57,588 nucleotides of DNA from an uncultured Caulobacterales bacterium (GCA_903837135.1 CAILTK010000074.1:1-57588); one strand, 5' to 3'. Shown: positions 42,189 to 52,151, numbered from the stretch's first letter. Numbers and translations are program-made. The notes: generated by a model not told the origin, from the sequence alone.

Positions 42189-42524
42189 TCATGACGCGTA
42201 TTCCGCGCGCTTGGGCGTGAAGACGTCGAGGTTCAGCACGGGCTCGTCGCCGACCACCTCGCCCCAGTGGCGCGCGTTGGGCGGCACCACCAATAGGCCG
42301 CCGGCGCCGAGTCGGGTGACGGTCTCGCCGATGTGGAAGTCGATCCGGCCCGACAGGATGTAGACGATCTGCTCGTGCGGATGCGAATGCGGCCGCGGCT
42401 CATGGCCGGGCTGCAGCCGGTTCAGCGACACCGTGGCGCCCTCGCCGGAGAAGGCCTTGCGTTCGACTCCGTCGCGCACCCGCTCCCACGGCGTGTCGTT
42501 CCAGTCGATGGCGTGGATGTCCAT
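42189..42524 (-). CDS. cupin domain protein
   Basis: A 111-residue single-domain cupin. Metal-binding motif 1 is PRPHSHPHEQIVYILSGRIDF, with three His and a Glu/Gln pattern, and motif 2 is PPNARHWGEVVG. Small cupins can act as isomerases, ring-opening dioxygenases or binding proteins. It is 7 bases from the HyuB gene, so it is probably in the same transcript. Its position between HyuB and a VOC protein makes a ring-opening or ring-processing step plausible, but this is inference. Confidence 0.87.
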   Translation of the reverse strand: MDIHAIDWNDTPWERVRDGVERKAFSGEGATVSLNRLQPGHEPRPHSHPHEQIVYILSGRIDFHIGETVTRLGAGGLLVVPPNARHWGEVVGDEPVLNLDVFTPKRAEYAS

Positions 42525-42531
42525 GCGCGCC

Positions 42532-44079
42532 TCACACCGGTCCGTAGCCGCCGCCGCCGGGGGTTTCGAGCACCACCACGTCGTCCGGCTGCATCATCAT
42601 CTTCTTGCCTTCGGAAACCGGCTTTCCGTTGACCGTGAAGCGGCCCGCCGCCCCGTCCTCGCCGCCGTCCAGGCCCTCGGGCCCGCGATCGAGCCGGCTC
42701 GGCACGGCGTTGAGCAGCCAGGGCTCGCGCGTGCGCATGTGGAAGCCGATCACCTGGCCGTCGCCGCCGGCCGAGCGCCCCTTGCCGCCCGAGCCGCGCC
42801 GGATCTCGCGCTTGTCGAACACGATCGGCATGACCGCTTCGAGGATCTCCACCGGCACGGCCGCCACGCCGGTCGGATAGCAGGTGACGCTGGGGCCGGG
42901 CTTGGTCAGCCGCGCGCCCATGCCGCCGGAATAGTTGAACATGGAAGAGGTGAACGGCTGGCCGTTGGCCGACTTGCCCTGGATCTGCACCGTCCACACC
43001 GCGCCCGAGCCCTCGGCCAGCACCCGGTCGGGCATGACCTGGTAGAGGGCCTTCAGGATCGGCATCGGCACGAACATGCCCACCACATGGCGCGCATTGA
43101 GCGGCGAGGGATAGTCGGCGTTGACGATGCAGCCGCGCGGCGCGGTCACCTTGATCGGCGCGAGGGAGCCATAGTTGTTCGGCTGCTCGGGATTGAGGCA
43201 GCTGCGCACCGCGAAGGTCGAATAGGCGTGGGTGTAGTTCATCACCACATTGATGCCCATCGGGCTCGGGCCCGAGCTGCCCTCGAAGTCGATCAGGACC
43301 TCGCCCGCCACATTGTCGATGGTGACGGCGGTCTTCAGGGTGATGATGTCGCCGCCGGGCACGTCGAACTGGCTCTCGCCATGCCAGGTCCCGGCCGGCA
43401 GGGCGCGGATGGCGTCGCGGGTGGCCCGTTCGGACCGCTCGATGATCTCGTCGGACAGGGCTTCGATGTCGGCGAGGTTGTGCCGGGCGCAAAGCTCGTT
43501 CAGCCGGTCGCCGCCGGCCCGGCCGCCCGACACCTGCGCGGCCAGATCGCCGAACACATGGTCGGGCGTGCGCACGTTGCGGCGGATGATGGCGTGCAGG
43601 GTCTCGTTCGGCTGGCCCGCCTCGTAGAGCTTCATCGGCGGGATCCACAGCCCCTCCTCGTGGATGTCGCGCGCGCCCGCGCCGATGCCGTAGCCGGAGA
43701 TGTCGGTGTGGTGGATGGTCGAGCCGATGAAGCCGATCAGCCGCTCGCCCTTGAAGATCGGGCAGAGCACGGTGATGTCGAAGAAGTGGCCGGCCGACAT
43801 CCAGGGATCGTTGGTGATCACCACGTCGCCGGGGACCAGCTTGCCCTCATAGAGCCGGGCCAGGGTCTCGCCGGCGGCGGCCAGCGAGTTGATGTGGCCG
43901 GGCGTACCCGTGTTGGCCTGCGCCACCATCCGGCCGCGCGCGTCGAACAGGCCCGAGGCCAGGTCCCCGGCCTCGCGCACCACCGGGCTGAAGGCGATCC
44001 GCTGCAGGGCCTTGGCCTGCTCGCCGACGATGCTGATCAGGTTCGACCACAGGATCTGAAGCTCGATGCCGTCCAACAT
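42532..44079 (-). CDS. hyuB: hydantoinase B/oxoprolinase subunit
   Basis: A 515-residue HyuB-family subunit, partner of HyuA. Identified by GMNIVMNYTHAYSTF-like stretch (PMGINVVMNYTHAYS), GDVVITNDPWMSAGHFFDITV, and GIGAGARDIHEEGLWIPP. The pair hydrolyses N-methylhydantoin or 5-oxoproline with ATP; distant relatives carboxylate acetone or acetophenone. Its ATG overlaps the HyuA stop by one base (TGATG). The C-terminus carries KMMMQPDDVVVLETPGGGGYG, the usual ending. The substrate could be a cyclic imide or hydantoin of the cluster. Confidence 0.92.
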   Translation of the reverse strand: MLDGIELQILWSNLISIVGEQAKALQRIAFSPVVREAGDLASGLFDARGRMVAQANTGTPGHINSLAAAGETLARLYEGKLVPGDVVITNDPWMSAGHFFDITVLCPIFKGERLIGFIGSTIHHTDISGYGIGAGARDIHEEGLWIPPMKLYEAGQPNETLHAIIRRNVRTPDHVFGDLAAQVSGGRAGGDRLNELCARHNLADIEALSDEIIERSERATRDAIRALPAGTWHGESQFDVPGGDIITLKTAVTIDNVAGEVLIDFEGSSGPSPMGINVVMNYTHAYSTFAVRSCLNPEQPNNYGSLAPIKVTAPRGCIVNADYPSPLNARHVVGMFVPMPILKALYQVMPDRVLAEGSGAVWTVQIQGKSANGQPFTSSMFNYSGGMGARLTKPGPSVTCYPTGVAAVPVEILEAVMPIVFDKREIRRGSGGKGRSAGGDGQVIGFHMRTREPWLLNAVPSRLDRGPEGLDGGEDGAAGRFTVNGKPVSEGKKMMMQPDDVVVLETPGGGGYGPV

Positions 44080-46145
44080 CAGTCGTTCCTCGTCGCGGTG
44101 ATACAGCCGATCGCGTCCACGGTTCCGGTCCAGCCGGGCGGCAGCACCACCGTGGTCTCGCGCTCTTCGATCAGGGCCGGCCCTTCGATCACCTGTCCGG
44201 CGGCGAGCGCCGTGCGATCATAGCGTTTGGCGAGCGGGGCGCCGGACCAGAGGGCGACGGCCCTTTCGCCGGTCGGGGCCGCCGGCGGGCGGGCCGCGGC
44301 CTGGACGGCGTTGATGACGGTGTCGGGGCCGCGCGCGGTCAGCCGCCAGCTGACCACCTCCACCGGCACGTGCGAGGGATTGACCCCGTACTGGGCGAAA
44401 TAGGCCGCCGCGAACACCTCGAGGATGGCGCCCGCGTCGCGCGCCTCGCGCGGGTCGTGGTCGAACACGATCGAGACCTCGTTCTGCTGGCCGGTGTAGC
44501 GCAGGTCGGCGCCGATGCTGACGTGGATGCTTTCGCGGGGCGCGCCGGCCTCGGCCAGCGCGGCGGCCGCCTCCTCCATCATCTCGCCGACCAGCCGGTC
44601 GATTTCGGGCCAGTTCAGCGCGCCGAGCGGGCTGAGCGCGCTGCGCACCAGATCGAGCCGCACCGGCGTCACCAGCGAACCGAAGGCCGACAGCACGCTG
44701 GCCTGCGGCGGGAAGATCACCGCCGTGCTCTGCAGCAGGGCGCCCACCGCGCAGGCGTGCACGGGACCGGCGCCGCCGAAGGCCAGCAGCGGCAGGCCGC
44801 GATGGTCGACGCCGCGATCGGTGGCGTGGGCCCGCGCCGCGTCGGCCATGGTCTCGGCGACGATGCGGTAGATGCCGGCGGCGGCGTGCTCGCGGCTGAC
44901 CTCGAGCCGGGCCGCGATCCGGTCCATCGCCGCGGCGGCGGCGTCGAAGTCGAGCGGCATCTCGCCGCCGAGGAAACTCTTGGCGTCGAGCAGGCCGAGG
45001 ATCAGGTCGGCGTCGGTCACCGTCGCCTCGGTCCCGCCGCGGCCGTAGCAGGCCGGGCCCGGCTCGGACCCGGCGCTGCGCGGACCGACCTTGAGCAGGC
45101 CGAGACGGTCGACCGAAGCGATGCTGCCGCCGCCGGCGCCGATCTCGATCATGTCGATCGAGGGAATGGTCAGCGGCATGCCGCTGCCCTCGGCGAAGCG
45201 GTACATGCGGTCGACTTCGAAGCTGCCGGTGACCAGCGGCTTGCGATCCTCGATCAGGCAGGCCTTGGCGGTGGTCCCGCCCATGTCGAACGACAGCAGC
45301 CGATCGAGGCCGAGCCGCTCGGCGTAGTAGGCGGCGGCCAGGGCGCCCGCCGCCGGGCCGCTCTCGATCATGCGCACCGGATTGCGCCCGGCGATCTCGG
45401 CGCCGATCACCCCGCCGCTCGACAGCATGATCAGCGGCCGGTTGGCGACGCCCGCCGCTTCCAGCCCCGCCTTCAGCCCGCGCAGATAGGGTTCGGTGAT
45501 CGGCGTGGTGTAGGCGTTGATCGCCGTGGTCGAGGCGCGCGGATACTCGCGGATCTGCGGCGCCACGCTGGACGACAGCGACAGGTAGAGCTCCGGCAGC
45601 GCCTGGCGCAGCCCCTCGGCGATGGCCTGCTCGTTGACCCCGTTGCGGAAACCGTTGATCAGGCAGATGGCCACCGAGACCACGCCGTGGGCCTTGAGTT
45701 GGGCGGCCAGGGCTTCGACCTCGGTCAGATTCACCGGCCGCAGCACGTGGCCGTCGGCCAGGATCCGTTCGTCGATCTCGAAGGTCAGGGCCGCGGGGAT
45801 CAGCGGCTCGGCGAACTCGATCTGCGGATCGTACATGTCGTAGCGATGCTCGTTGCGGATCGACAGCACGTCGCGAAAGCCCTTGGTGGTCACCAGCGCC
45901 GTGGGCGATCCCTTGCGCTCGATCAGGGCGTTGGTCACCACCGTGGTGGCGTGCACCACCACCCCGTCCACCTCTTGCGGCGACACGCCGGACTTGGCGA
46001 GCACGAGATCGACGCCGCGGAAGAAGCCCTCGAGCAGGTTCTGGTGGGTGGTCAGGGTCTTGTCGACGAAGAGGTCGCCGTTGTCGCCGCGCAGCACGGC
46101 GTCGGTGAAGGTGCCGCCGATATCGATGGCGAGGAAATAGGATAT
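44079..46145 (-). CDS. hyuA: hydantoinase A/oxoprolinase subunit, ATP-dependent
   Basis: A 688-residue ATP-binding subunit. The ASKHA N-terminus FLAIDIGGTFTD (residues 4-15), then HQNLLEGFFRGVD and VVVHATTVVTNALIERKG, and the second ATP-binding FDMGGTTAKACLI and GGGSIASVD are all present. The first ATG/GTG/TTG in frame is GTG 46097, which would remove the DIGGTFTD loop. Homology requires a start at ATA 46145 (MSYFLAIDIGG), which has AGAGG 6 bases upstream and follows the IclR stop by 1 base. I therefore use it. Forms a complex with HyuB. Confidence 0.91.
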   Translation of the reverse strand: MSYFLAIDIGGTFTDAVLRGDNGDLFVDKTLTTHQNLLEGFFRGVDLVLAKSGVSPQEVDGVVVHATTVVTNALIERKGSPTALVTTKGFRDVLSIRNEHRYDMYDPQIEFAEPLIPAALTFEIDERILADGHVLRPVNLTEVEALAAQLKAHGVVSVAICLINGFRNGVNEQAIAEGLRQALPELYLSLSSSVAPQIREYPRASTTAINAYTTPITEPYLRGLKAGLEAAGVANRPLIMLSSGGVIGAEIAGRNPVRMIESGPAAGALAAAYYAERLGLDRLLSFDMGGTTAKACLIEDRKPLVTGSFEVDRMYRFAEGSGMPLTIPSIDMIEIGAGGGSIASVDRLGLLKVGPRSAGSEPGPACYGRGGTEATVTDADLILGLLDAKSFLGGEMPLDFDAAAAAMDRIAARLEVSREHAAAGIYRIVAETMADAARAHATDRGVDHRGLPLLAFGGAGPVHACAVGALLQSTAVIFPPQASVLSAFGSLVTPVRLDLVRSALSPLGALNWPEIDRLVGEMMEEAAAALAEAGAPRESIHVSIGADLRYTGQQNEVSIVFDHDPREARDAGAILEVFAAAYFAQYGVNPSHVPVEVVSWRLTARGPDTVINAVQAAARPPAAPTGERAVALWSGAPLAKRYDRTALAAGQVIEGPALIEERETTVVLPPGWTGTVDAIGCITATRND

Positions 46146-46146
46146 C

Positions 46147-46941
46147 TCAGACCTCTTTCCAGCCGAGGCTGCGCGACGCCTCGGCCGCGGCGCCCTTGAT
46201 CAGGGCGATTTGTTCTGGGGGCGGTTCGGCGGGGATGAACTGGGTGGCGCCGACCAGGGCGACGGCGCCGCGAAGCACGCCGCGGTGGTCGAACACCGGC
46301 GCGGCGAGGGCGTTGACCCCCACCTGCACGGCGTCGACCGCCGTGGCCCAGCCCTGCACCCGTACCCGCGCGACCTCGGCGCGGACCCGGTCCGGATCGG
46401 TGAGGGTGTCGTCGGTCCAGGCGTGCAGGGGCTTGGACAGCATCGCCTCGAGCAGCAGCGGCGGGCCGAAGGCCAGGGTGACCAGGCCGTGGGCGGAGGC
46501 GTGCAGGTCGAGCTTGGATCCCGGGCGCACGCCGAACTCGATCAGCTTGGCGCCGTGCAGCATCTCCAGCACCACCACCTCGTCGCCGACCAGGGCCGAG
46601 GCGGTGACCGCCAGGCCGGTCGCGGCGCGGAGCGGGGCCATCACCGGCCGGACCGCGCCCATCACGTTGAAGCGCTCGCGCGCCTGTTCGCCGAGGCGAA
46701 GCAGGCCGACGCCGATCTCATAGCCCTCGCTGCGGCCGTCCTGGCGGGCGTATCCGTTCTGAACCAGGGCGCGCAGGTGCCGGTGGGCCCGCGGCTTGGA
46801 GATGTCGAGCTCGCGCGCCACCTCGGTCACGCCCATCGGCCCCGACGCCGCGGCGAGCAGTTCGAGCAGGCGAAACACCAGGTCGACGGACTCGAGGTCC
46901 GACACGGTTGTGGTCTGCGGGGCTAGGGCGGCGGCGGGCAC
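46147..46941 (-). CDS. IclR family transcriptional regulator
   Basis: A 264-residue regulator. The helix-turn-helix is in GVTEVARELDISKPRAHRHL at about residues 37-56, followed by the effector domain (GLAVTASALVGDEVVVLEML, LHASAHGLVTLAFG). Start is GTG 46941. The gene is the first of the catabolic operon and its stop is 1 base from the HyuA start, so it is cotranscribed with the pathway. Upstream, overlapping the likely promoter, is the palindrome TTCCGTTGAG-N15-CTCAACGGAA, probably its operator, shared with the divergent aldolase gene. Confidence 0.9.
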   Translation of the reverse strand: MPAAALAPQTTTVSDLESVDLVFRLLELLAAASGPMGVTEVARELDISKPRAHRHLRALVQNGYARQDGRSEGYEIGVGLLRLGEQARERFNVMGAVRPVMAPLRAATGLAVTASALVGDEVVVLEMLHGAKLIEFGVRPGSKLDLHASAHGLVTLAFGPPLLLEAMLSKPLHAWTDDTLTDPDRVRAEVARVRVQGWATAVDAVQVGVNALAAPVFDHRGVLRGAVALVGATQFIPAEPPPEQIALIKGAAAEASRSLGWKEV

Positions 46942-46945
46942 GTTG

Positions 46946-46980
46946 TTCCGTTGAGTGGAATGTGGGTTTGCTCAACGGAA
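46946..46980. promoter_or_regulatory. candidate IclR operator palindrome
   Basis: TTCCGTTGAG (46946-46955) and CTCAACGGAA (46971-46980) are perfect complements with a 15-base spacer. The left half also forms TTCC-N7-GGAA with following sequence, a smaller dyad. It begins 5 bases upstream of the IclR start codon and lies 109-143 bases before the aldolase start, so it may control both genes. Confidence 0.6.
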
Positions 46981-47088
46981 TTTGGAGCCTTTCTTCTGGC
47001 GGCTGTCAAGCGCGCCCCGGCGGCGGCGGGCCGGTTGACGCACGGCGCCCGCGCTTCTACGCCGGACGCCCAAAAGGGAGGCGGCGAC

Positions 47089-47847
47089 TTGGATCAGGCG
47101 TTCCGGCAGGCGGTAAGGAGCGGCCGGCGACTGCTCGGCGGCTTCATCAAGCTTCCCTCGCACCAGTCGGTCGAACTGATGGCGCGCGCGGGGCAGGACT
47201 TCGCCATCATCGACGCCGAGCACGCGCCGTTCGACCTGGCGTCCCTCGACGCCATGGCCATGGCGGCGCACGGCTCGCGCCTGCCGCTCCTGGTCCGCCC
47301 GCCGAGCGCGGACCGCGCCAGCGTCGGCCAGCTGCTCGACATGGGCTATCACGGAGTCCTGGCGCCGCATGTGGACGGTCCGGCCGCCGCCGAGCGCCTG
47401 CTGGACGGAGTCCGCTACGATCGCGGCCATCGCGGCTTCTCGCCCTCGACGCGCGCGGCCCATTATGGCGCGCCCGACTTCGCCGCCTATCGCGCGGCTG
47501 CCGACTCCGGCAATTCCGTCTGGTGCATGATCGAGGACGCCGCCGCCATCGAACGGATCGACGCCATCGCCGCCATCGGCGACCTCGACTGCCTGTTCCT
47601 CGGCCGCGCCGACCTGTCGCTGTCGCTCGGCGTCGATCGCCAGGACGATCCCAAGGTGGTCGAGGCGGTTCGTGCGGTCGCCGACGCCGGCCGCCGCCAC
47701 GGCCGCACCGTCGGTATCTACATCGGCGCGATCGCCGAGGTCCCCGCCCTCGCCGCCCTCGGCATCAGCGTCTTCATGTGCGGCTCGGACCAGACCTGGA
47801 TCATGGCGGAGGGCCAGCGGCTGAGGGCGGCGTTTGCGGCGAGCTGA
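47089..47847 (+). CDS. HpcH/HpaI family aldolase
   Basis: A 252-residue class II pyruvate aldolase-type enzyme. It has GGFIKLPSHQSVELMARAG, FAIIDAEHAPFDL with the metal-ligand Glu/His, GVLAPHVDG and MIEDAAAIERIDAIA, typical of enzymes cleaving 4-hydroxy-2-keto acids into pyruvate and an aldehyde. Start is TTG 47089 with GGGAGG 8 bases upstream; the longer frame to 46951 overlaps the operator. It is divergent from the IclR gene and is probably the final carbon-cleavage step of the cluster. Confidence 0.9.
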   Translation: MDQAFRQAVRSGRRLLGGFIKLPSHQSVELMARAGQDFAIIDAEHAPFDLASLDAMAMAAHGSRLPLLVRPPSADRASVGQLLDMGYHGVLAPHVDGPAAAERLLDGVRYDRGHRGFSPSTRAAHYGAPDFAAYRAAADSGNSVWCMIEDAAAIERIDAIAAIGDLDCLFLGRADLSLSLGVDRQDDPKVVEAVRAVADAGRRHGRTVGIYIGAIAEVPALAALGISVFMCGSDQTWIMAEGQRLRAAFAAS

Positions 47848-47903
47848 GCCCTCCTCAACCTTCTGAAGTCATCCTCGGGCGTAGTGCAGCGGAGACCCGA
47901 GGA

Positions 47904-47933
47904 CCCAGCCGCTGGTCCCGCGGAGCGGCTGGG
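47904..47933. terminator. hairpin in an intergenic repeat between convergent genes
   Basis: CCCAGCCGCT (47904-47913) pairs exactly with AGCGGCTGGG (47924-47933) over a 10-base loop. It lies between the convergent aldolase and AraC genes. Surrounding sequence (GTCATCCTCGGGC ... GCTCGGGTCAAGCCC) resembles dispersed intergenic palindromes of alphaproteobacteria, so it may be both repeat and terminator. No T-run is present. Confidence 0.5.
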
Positions 47934-47993
47934 CGCTCGGGTCAAGCCCAAGCATGACTCAAAGAGGCGGAATGAGCCGTCAAGTCTGACCGC

Positions 47994-49004
47994 TCACTCC
48001 CCCTCGTCCTTGCCCAGCGCCGCCCGCCGGTACGCCCGCGGCGAGACGCCGTAGCGCTCCTTGAAGGCGCGGCTGAAATGGGCCGAGCCGTTGAAGCCCC
48101 AGCGGAAACAGATCTCGGAGATCGACAGGCTGGCGCAGATCGGGCTTGACAGGTCGAGCCGGCAGCGTTCGAGCCGCCGGCTGCGCAGATAGGTGGAGAA
48201 GCTCTGGTTGGCCGAGGCGAACAGCTTCTGCAGCGAGCGGGTCGAGATGCCGTCGGCGGCCGCCACCTGCTCGAGGCTGAGCTCGGGATCCGACAGCAGG
48301 GTCTCCATGGTCTGGCACACCCGGTGCAGGTGCGCCGCCCGAGCCGCGCCCGCCCCGCCGAGGGCCGCCGGCGAATCCTCCGCCGCCAGGTTGGCGACCA
48401 GGAACTCGGTCACCGCCAGCTCCACCGGGCGCAGCTGCTCGGACGACAGGTCGAGCAGGGCCTCCGCCGTGCCGCGCAGCAGGCCGGAGAACACGTGGCC
48501 GAGCCCCTTGGCGCCGCCGAAACGCCCCACCCGGAGGGCCATCGGGGCCAGCAGCCGGTGGTCCAGCGCCACGCGCGGCGCGCTGATAAACAGCATGCGG
48601 AAGTTGCTGGTGAGGCGCAGCGCCGCGTCGGTCCCGGTCGGACCATAGAGGATATCGCCGGTGCTCAGCGTGGTGGTGGCCACGCCGTCCCAGAACGTCG
48701 CCTCCCCCTCGAGCAGCACCACGAGCCAGACCGCGGCGGGCTGATTGGGGTTGCGGCCGGAGATTTCCTGCGGCGTCGCCGACATCACCGCGAAATCCAT
48801 CCCGAGCGGCGAGACAAGGCAGGACACGCTCGCCTGGAAAGGTTCGGGCGCCGCAAACCGGCCGATCGGCAGGCGCAGCCGCTGCATCACTTCGCGCCAC
48901 GCCGACTGGCGCGCGTCGGGCGCCAGACCGTCGGTGCTGAACCGCCAGGCGCGTTCGGGATCGGCGGGGCGGCGGCTTGGCGACTGTGCGGCGTTAGGGT
49001 GCAG
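47994..49004 (-). CDS. AraC family transcriptional regulator
   Basis: A 336-residue regulator as proposed here. The C-terminal double helix-turn-helix is at residues about 225-330 (ISTRSLQKLFASANQSFSTYL, WGFNGSAHFSRAFKERYGVSP). An N-terminal AraC-binding domain starts with WRFSTDGLAPDARQSAWREV. That part lies upstream of the first in-frame ATG (48890), so the true start must be non-canonical. CTG 49004 has GGAG 6 bases upstream and is my best choice; the minimal gene is 47994-48890. Targets are unknown; it is beside the cluster and may sense its compound. Confidence 0.83.
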   Translation of the reverse strand: MHPNAAQSPSRRPADPERAWRFSTDGLAPDARQSAWREVMQRLRLPIGRFAAPEPFQASVSCLVSPLGMDFAVMSATPQEISGRNPNQPAAVWLVVLLEGEATFWDGVATTTLSTGDILYGPTGTDAALRLTSNFRMLFISAPRVALDHRLLAPMALRVGRFGGAKGLGHVFSGLLRGTAEALLDLSSEQLRPVELAVTEFLVANLAAEDSPAALGGAGAARAAHLHRVCQTMETLLSDPELSLEQVAAADGISTRSLQKLFASANQSFSTYLRSRRLERCRLDLSSPICASLSISEICFRWGFNGSAHFSRAFKERYGVSPRAYRRAALGKDEGE

Positions 49005-49367
49005 CGGGGGCTCCGGAGCTTTGATGTCGTCAGACCCTTACCCTTCGCGCGACGGCGGGTCATCCCGTCGCGGGAGGGCGGCCGACGGCGAACTTATCCT
49101 GGTGCGCACGATCAGGACGCCGACGCAACGCTGACGGCGCCGGACCCCGAGGGCGATGCATTCGCGTCGGCGCGGCTGTCCTCCCTCCCGCGCGGCCAGA
49201 CTCTGGATCCGCTCATCCCGACGGATCGGCGGGGCGTCGGGAAAAGCACGCGGGCGACACGGGCGACGCGTTTTTCGCGCCATTTTGCTGTATTCGGGAA
49301 CGCAATCGCCCCTGCTTCGTGAGTCTGTGGTGAAGTCGCCCCAATCGGCGCCGCCCGGGAGAAGTCG
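49005..49367. other. 363-base gap between the AraC and cystathionine synthase genes
   Basis: I see no gene. A small hairpin CGCGACGG (49048-49055) and CCGTCGCG (49065-49072) lies near the AraC side. The stretch 49260-49320, with GCTGTATTCGGGAACG, probably contains the promoter of the transsulfuration genes. Open frames here are low-complexity. Confidence 0.55.
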
Positions 49368-50800
49368 ATGACCGTTGTTACGCCCGTCAAACCCGCCCCC
49401 CCCAGATCGGAGTCCGGCGCGCCGCCGCCGGTGGGCTCAGCGCTCGAACTGATCGGCCACACGCCGATGATCGAGGTGACCCACGCCTTCGACACCGGCC
49501 CGTGCCGGCTGTTCGTCAAGCTCGAGAGCGCCAATCCCGGCGGCTCGATCAAGGACCGGATCGCCCTCACCATGATCGAGGCGGCGGAGACCGACGGGCG
49601 GCTCAAGCCCGGCGGGACCATCGTCGAGGCCACCGCCGGCAACACTGGGCTCGGCCTCGCCCAGGTCGGCATCCTCAAAGGCTATAAGCTTGTGCTGGTG
49701 GTGCCCGACAAGATGGCGCGCGAGAAGATTCAGCACCTGCGCGGCCTCGGCGTCGACGTGCGCATCACCCGCTCGGACGTCGGCAAGGGCCACCCCGACT
49801 ACTACCAGGACATGGCCGAGCGGCTGACGCGCGACATTCCCGGCGCGCTCTACATCAACCAGTTCTCCAACCCCGCCAATCCCCTGGCGCACGAGACCAC
49901 CACCGGGCCGGAGATCTTCGACCAGCTGGGCGGCGACGTGGACGCGGTGGTGGTCGGCGTGGGCTCGGGTGGGACCCTGACCGGCCTCGGCCGCTTCTTC
50001 GCCAAGCACAGCCCGAACACCGAGATGGTGCTGGCCGATCCGCGCGGCTCGATCCTCGAACCCCTGGTCAACCGCAATGAAAAGGTCACGCCCGGCAGCT
50101 GGATCGTCGAGGGCATCGGCGAGGACTTCGTTCCCGACAACTGCGACCTCGGCTTTCTCAAACCGGGCAAGGCCTACTCCATCTCCGACCAGGAGAGCGT
50201 GGAGCACGCGCGGCTCCTGCTGTCCAAGGCCGGGGTGCTGGGCGGCTCCTCCTCGGGCACCCTGTTCGCCGCGGCGCTTCGGTACTGCCGCGATCAGTCC
50301 GAGCCCAAGCGGGTGGTGACCTTCGTCTGCGACAGCGGCAACAAATACCTGTCCAAGGTCTTCAACGATCATTGGCTGGCCGAACAGGGACTGGCAGACC
50401 GACCGCTGACCGGGGACCTGCGCGACCTGATCGCCCGCGCGGTCGGCGAAGGCGGCGCCGTGACCGTCCAGCCCGACGATACCCTCGACACCGCCTACAA
50501 GCGCATGCGCGTCGCCGACGTCAGCCAGCTGCCGGTGCTCGACGGCGCCCGGCTGATCGGCCTGATCGACGAGAGCGACATCCTGGAAGCCGCCGAGCGC
50601 GGCGAGCACAAGGCCGCCTTCGCCCGCCCGGTGTCCTCGGCCATGACCGCCAAGCTCAACACCCTGCAGGCCAACGAACGGCTGGAAGCGCTGATCCCGG
50701 TGTTCGAACGTGACGAGGTGGCCATCGTGCTCGACGGCACGGAGTTCCTTGGCCTGATCACCCGCATCGACCTGATCAATCACCTGCGACGGGTGGGGTG

Positions 50801-50801
<1 letters not shown>
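49368..50801 (+). CDS. cystathionine beta-synthase
   Basis: A 477-residue PLP enzyme condensing serine (or O-acetylserine) with homocysteine to cystathionine. The catalytic PLP lysine is K62 in NPGGSIKDR; AGNTGLGLAQV, SGGTLTGLG and GSSSGTLF follow. The C-terminal 120 residues are two CBS domains, as in AdoMet-regulated mammalian-like enzymes. ATG 49368 has GGGAG upstream. Its stop overlaps the downstream gamma-lyase ATG (TGATG), so this is an operon for reverse transsulfuration. A cysE gene lies 4 kb downstream. Confidence 0.93.
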
Positions 50802-51970
<1,169 letters not shown>

Positions 51971-51977
51971 TCAAGAT

Positions 51978-52131
51978 CTTCCCCCTCTGAGGGAAATGGC
52001 CGCGAAGCGGACGGAGGGAGCATCGCCGCCGCCTGCGAGCCCGCGGCGCAGACCGGTTTACGGCGGGGGTACGGTTTCGGCGGCGCCGCCCCCTCAGTCA
52101 CTTCGTGACAGCTCCCCCAGAGGGGGAGCAC
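51978..52131. repeat. composite dispersed intergenic repeat
   Basis: The gap after the gamma-lyase gene holds CTTCCCCCTCTGAGGG, GGCCGCGAAGCGGACGG and GTGACAGCTCCCCCAGAG, all elements of a GC-rich repeat found between genes in this group. The sequence GTGACAGCTCCCCC-AGA-GGGGGAGC (52105-52129) reappears inverted at 57562-57588. Confidence 0.7.
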
Positions 52132-52138
52132 CTTTTTT
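52111..52138 (+). terminator. rho-independent terminator of the transsulfuration operon
   Basis: GCTCCCCC-AGA-GGGGGAGC (52111-52129) is an 8-bp stem with a 3-base loop, followed by ACC and TTTTTT (52133-52138). It is formed by part of the dispersed repeat, downstream of the gamma-lyase gene on the plus strand. Confidence 0.75.
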
Positions 52139-52151
52139 GTCCCGCTCGCCC

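Noticed and set aside
42532-46145. Acetone or acetophenone carboxylase rather than hydantoinase
   Set aside because: These share the HyuA/HyuB fold, but there is no third carboxylase subunit gene nearby, and the neighbours hydrolyse amides and ureides.
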